A DNA stretch of 9,104 nt from Psychrosphaera sp. Lineage in GTDB: Bacteria > Pseudomonadota > Gammaproteobacteria > Enterobacterales > Alteromonadaceae. The stretch lies in the NCBI GenBank assembly GCA_028098005.1, contig JAOHFM010000053.1:1-9104 (forward strand), written 5' to 3'. The notes under the pieces are model-generated. The model worked only from the letters and a program-made list of their open reading frames with translations, ran no database searches and was not told the origin of the DNA. Positions 6,842 to 9,104 of the stretch are shown piece by piece (position 1 is the stretch's first letter; the number at the start of each line of letters is the position of its first letter). A program made the position numbers and the translations under genes.

Positions 6842-9104
6842 TTAGCTGCCTTGCGACTCTAAAAAGTCTTGAGCAAAACGTTGTAATACACCGCCAGCAG
6901 AGTAAATAGAGACTTCTTCCGCAGTGTCTAATCGACATTTAACCGATACTGATTCAGTGCTGCCGTCTTTGCGATTAACAATTAAGGTCAACTTCGCACC
7001 TGGCGTTGGTTCACCTTGCACGTCGTAGGTTTCAGTACCATCTAAGCCTAACGTTTTACGTGTTGTACCCGCTTCAAATTCAAGTGGTAATACACCCATG
7101 CCAATTAGGTTGGTACGGTGAATACGCTCAAAACCTTCAGCAACAATCACTTCAACACCCGCTAAACGTACGCCTTTAGCCGCCCAGTCACGAGATGAAC
7201 CCTGACCGTAGTCTGCCCCCGCAACAATGATTAACGGCTGCTTGCGTTCCATGTAAGTTTCAATCGCTTCCCACATGCGTGTGACTTTGCCCTCTGGCTC
7301 AATACGAGCAAATGAGCCTTGTTTTACTTGGCCATTTTCTTGAACCATTTCATTCAATAGTTTTGGATTCGCAAAGGTGGCACGCTGTGCCGTTAAGTGA
7401 TCGCCACGGTGTGTTGCGTAGCTGTTAAAGTCTTCTTCAGGCAGACCCATTTTATGAAGGTATTCACCAGCTGCACTGTCCATCATAATGGCATTTGAAG
7501 GAGATAAGTGATCAGTTGTGATGTTGTCACCTAACACGGCCAATGGACGCAAGCCTTTCATGGTGCGTTCGCCTGCTAACGCGCCTTCCCAATATGGAGG
7601 ACGACGGATATAAGTACTTTGTGGACGCCAGTCATATAACGGATCATTGTCTTCGCCATAATCAACCGTTAGGTCGAACATTGGCTCGTAGACCTTACGG
7701 AACTGCTCAGGTTTAACGCTCGCCTTGATAACTGCATCAATCTCTTTATCTGTTGGCCATAAATCTTTTAGGGTAATGGCATTACCTTCAGAGTCGTGTC
7801 CTAGAATGTCTTTTTCGATATCAAAACGTATTGTGCCGGCAATAGCATAAGCAACCACTAATGGTGGCGAAGCCAAGAAAGCTTGATCAGCGTGAGGGTG
7901 AATACGGCCATCAAAGTTACGGTTGCCCGATAAAACCGCGGTGCTGTATAAGTCACGGTCTTTAATTTCTTGCGCAATTTTAGGGTCAAGCGCGCCACTC
8001 ATACCGTTACAAGACGTACACGCATAAGCCACTACACCAAAACCAAGTTGCTCTAGTTCAGGCAATAAATTCGCTTCTTCTAAATACATTGTCACGGCTT
8101 TAGAGCCTGGTGCTAATGACGATTTAACCCAAGGTTTACGTAATAAACCATGTTTGTTTGCGTTTCGAGCTAATAAGCCTGCAGCAACCATGTTGCGAGG
8201 GTTACTGGTGTTTGTACAACTTGTTATGGCCGCGATAATAACCGCACCATCTGGCATTTTGCCTTCTTCGTTTTCAACAATGCCTGCAATGCCTTTTGAC
8301 TTAAGATCTGTGGTTGCAACACGTGCATGCGGATTAGAAGGACCCGCCATATTACGAACAACACTTGAAAGGTCAAAAGTAAGAACACGTTCGTATTCCG
8401 CTTCAACCATATCATCGGCCCAAAGACCCGTTTGTTTTGCGTAGTTTTCAACTAACTTAACTTGCTCGTCTTCACGGCCTGTTAGCGTTAGATAATCAAT
8501 CGTTTGTTGGTCTATGTAGAACATGGCAGCCGTGGCACCAAATTCTGGTGTCATGTTTGAAATGGTTGCTCTATCGCCAAGAGTTAGTGCATTTGCACCT
8601 TCACCATAAAACTCTATGTACGAAGAAACTACACGCTCTTTACGTAAAAATTCTGTTAGCGCTAATACAATATCAGTACTGGTAATGCCTTCTTGTGGCT
8701 TGCCTGTTAGCTCAACGCCAATTATGTCTGGCAGACGCATATAAGAAGCACGGCCTAACATCACGCTTTCCGCTTCTAAACCACCAACACCAACAGCAAT
8801 AACGCCTAGCGCGTCTACCATAGGAGTGTGACTGTCAGTACCCACAAGTGTATCTGGGAAGGCAACGCCGTCACGGTTTTGAATAACCGGTGACATACGC
8901 TCTAAGTTAATTTGGTGCATGATGCCGTTACCTGGAGGGATAACGTCAACGTTTTTGAATGCGGTTTTAGTCCAGTTAATGAAGTGAAAACGGTCTTCGT
9001 TGCGGCGGTCTTCAATAGCGCGGTTTTTCTCAAAGGCGTCTTTTTCAAAACCAGCGTGTTCTACTGCTAACGAGTGATCAACAATTAACTGTGTTGGTAC
9101 TACT
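6842..9104 (-). CDS. acnD: Fe/S-dependent 2-methylisocitrate (2-methylcitrate) dehydratase AcnD, 5'-partial
   Basis: The C-terminal 753 residues of an aconitase-family enzyme that dehydrates 2-methylcitrate in the methylcitrate cycle. The frame stays open past the ATG at 8920 to the right edge (VPTQLIVDHSLAVE and onward from 9103), so that ATG is internal. About 110 N-terminal residues are missing if the usual length of about 865 applies. All three [4Fe-4S] ligands are present: the Cys of TSCTNTSNP (codon 8216-8218) and both in ACTSCNGMSG (8018-8020 and 8009-8011). Other hallmarks are VGTDSHTPMVDALGVIAVGVGG, the swivel-domain TTDHLSPSNAI, and the active-site segment GADYGQGSSRDWAAKG (about 7175-7215). 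The sequence CTSCNGMSGALDPK and the adjacent prpF identify AcnD rather than housekeeping AcnA. No frameshift or lost key residue is seen in the visible part. prpC and prpB would be expected upstream, outside the window. Confidence 0.95.
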   Translation of the reverse strand, partial: VVPTQLIVDHSLAVEHAGFEKDAFEKNRAIEDRRNEDRFHFINWTKTAFKNVDVIPPGNGIMHQINLERMSPVIQNRDGVAFPDTLVGTDSHTPMVDALGVIAVGVGGLEAESVMLGRASYMRLPDIIGVELTGKPQEGITSTDIVLALTEFLRKERVVSSYIEFYGEGANALTLGDRATISNMTPEFGATAAMFYIDQQTIDYLTLTGREDEQVKLVENYAKQTGLWADDMVEAEYERVLTFDLSSVVRNMAGPSNPHARVATTDLKSKGIAGIVENEEGKMPDGAVIIAAITSCTNTSNPRNMVAAGLLARNANKHGLLRKPWVKSSLAPGSKAVTMYLEEANLLPELEQLGFGVVAYACTSCNGMSGALDPKIAQEIKDRDLYSTAVLSGNRNFDGRIHPHADQAFLASPPLVVAYAIAGTIRFDIEKDILGHDSEGNAITLKDLWPTDKEIDAVIKASVKPEQFRKVYEPMFDLTVDYGEDNDPLYDWRPQSTYIRRPPYWEGALAGERTMKGLRPLAVLGDNITTDHLSPSNAIMMDSAAGEYLHKMGLPEEDFNSYATHRGDHLTAQRATFANPKLLNEMVQENGQVKQGSFARIEPEGKVTRMWEAIETYMERKQPLIIVAGADYGQGSSRDWAAKGVRLAGVEVIVAEGFERIHRTNLIGMGVLPLEFEAGTTRKTLGLDGTETYDVQGEPTPGAKLTLIVNRKDGSTESVSVKCRLDTAEEVSIYSAGGVLQRFAQDFLESQGS

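Noticed and set aside
8154..8451. Two further open frames of 96 and 75 codons, one on each strand
   Set aside because: Both overlap acnD in other frames across its Fe-S Cys region. The acnD frame is plainly the real one.
8918..8920. ATG as the start codon of acnD
   Set aside because: The same frame continues without a stop to the window edge and encodes conserved AcnD sequence upstream of this ATG, so it is an internal methionine.

Overview
The window reads as a chromosomal segment of a marine gammaproteobacterium, most likely order Alteromonadales (Colwellia, Pseudoalteromonas, Thalassotalea or Shewanella-like). This rests on protein character (a Fre-type flavin reductase, a two-unit M16 lipoprotein protease, and the AcnD/PrpF form of the methylcitrate cycle), on moderately AT-rich coding DNA, and on compact spacing with classical Shine-Dalgarno sites and rho-independent terminators. 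The order is an inference from family resemblance; no rRNA or other marker gene is present.

Left half, plus strand (1-4257): fre (NAD(P)H-flavin reductase) closed by its own terminator, then a GNAT N-acetyltransferase, then a large zinc metalloprotease lipoprotein of family M16. After the protease come a short array of 7-bp tandem repeats and a strong hairpin terminator. That terminator sits between convergent genes and looks usable from both sides.

Right half, minus strand (4377-9104), read from right to left: acnD (runs off the right edge, so its first ~110 residues are missing), a 108-bp spacer with two hairpins, prpF, a terminator, a DUF4239 (bestrophin-like) membrane protein, and a small cysteine-containing lipoprotein. 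AcnD and PrpF together replace PrpD in the methylcitrate cycle, which breaks down propionyl-CoA to pyruvate and succinate. prpC and prpB would be expected beyond the right edge. The membrane protein and small lipoprotein are 38 bp apart and probably form a two-gene unit of unknown function.

I see no mobile element, CRISPR array, RNA gene, phage or defence locus, and no stretch longer than 120 bp without a gene. This is an ordinary core-genome region. The points worth a second look are small: the heptamer array, the hairpins around prpF, the Asp+2 sorting signal on the protease, a perfect 20-bp palindrome inside the protease gene, and the uncharacterised membrane protein/lipoprotein pair.
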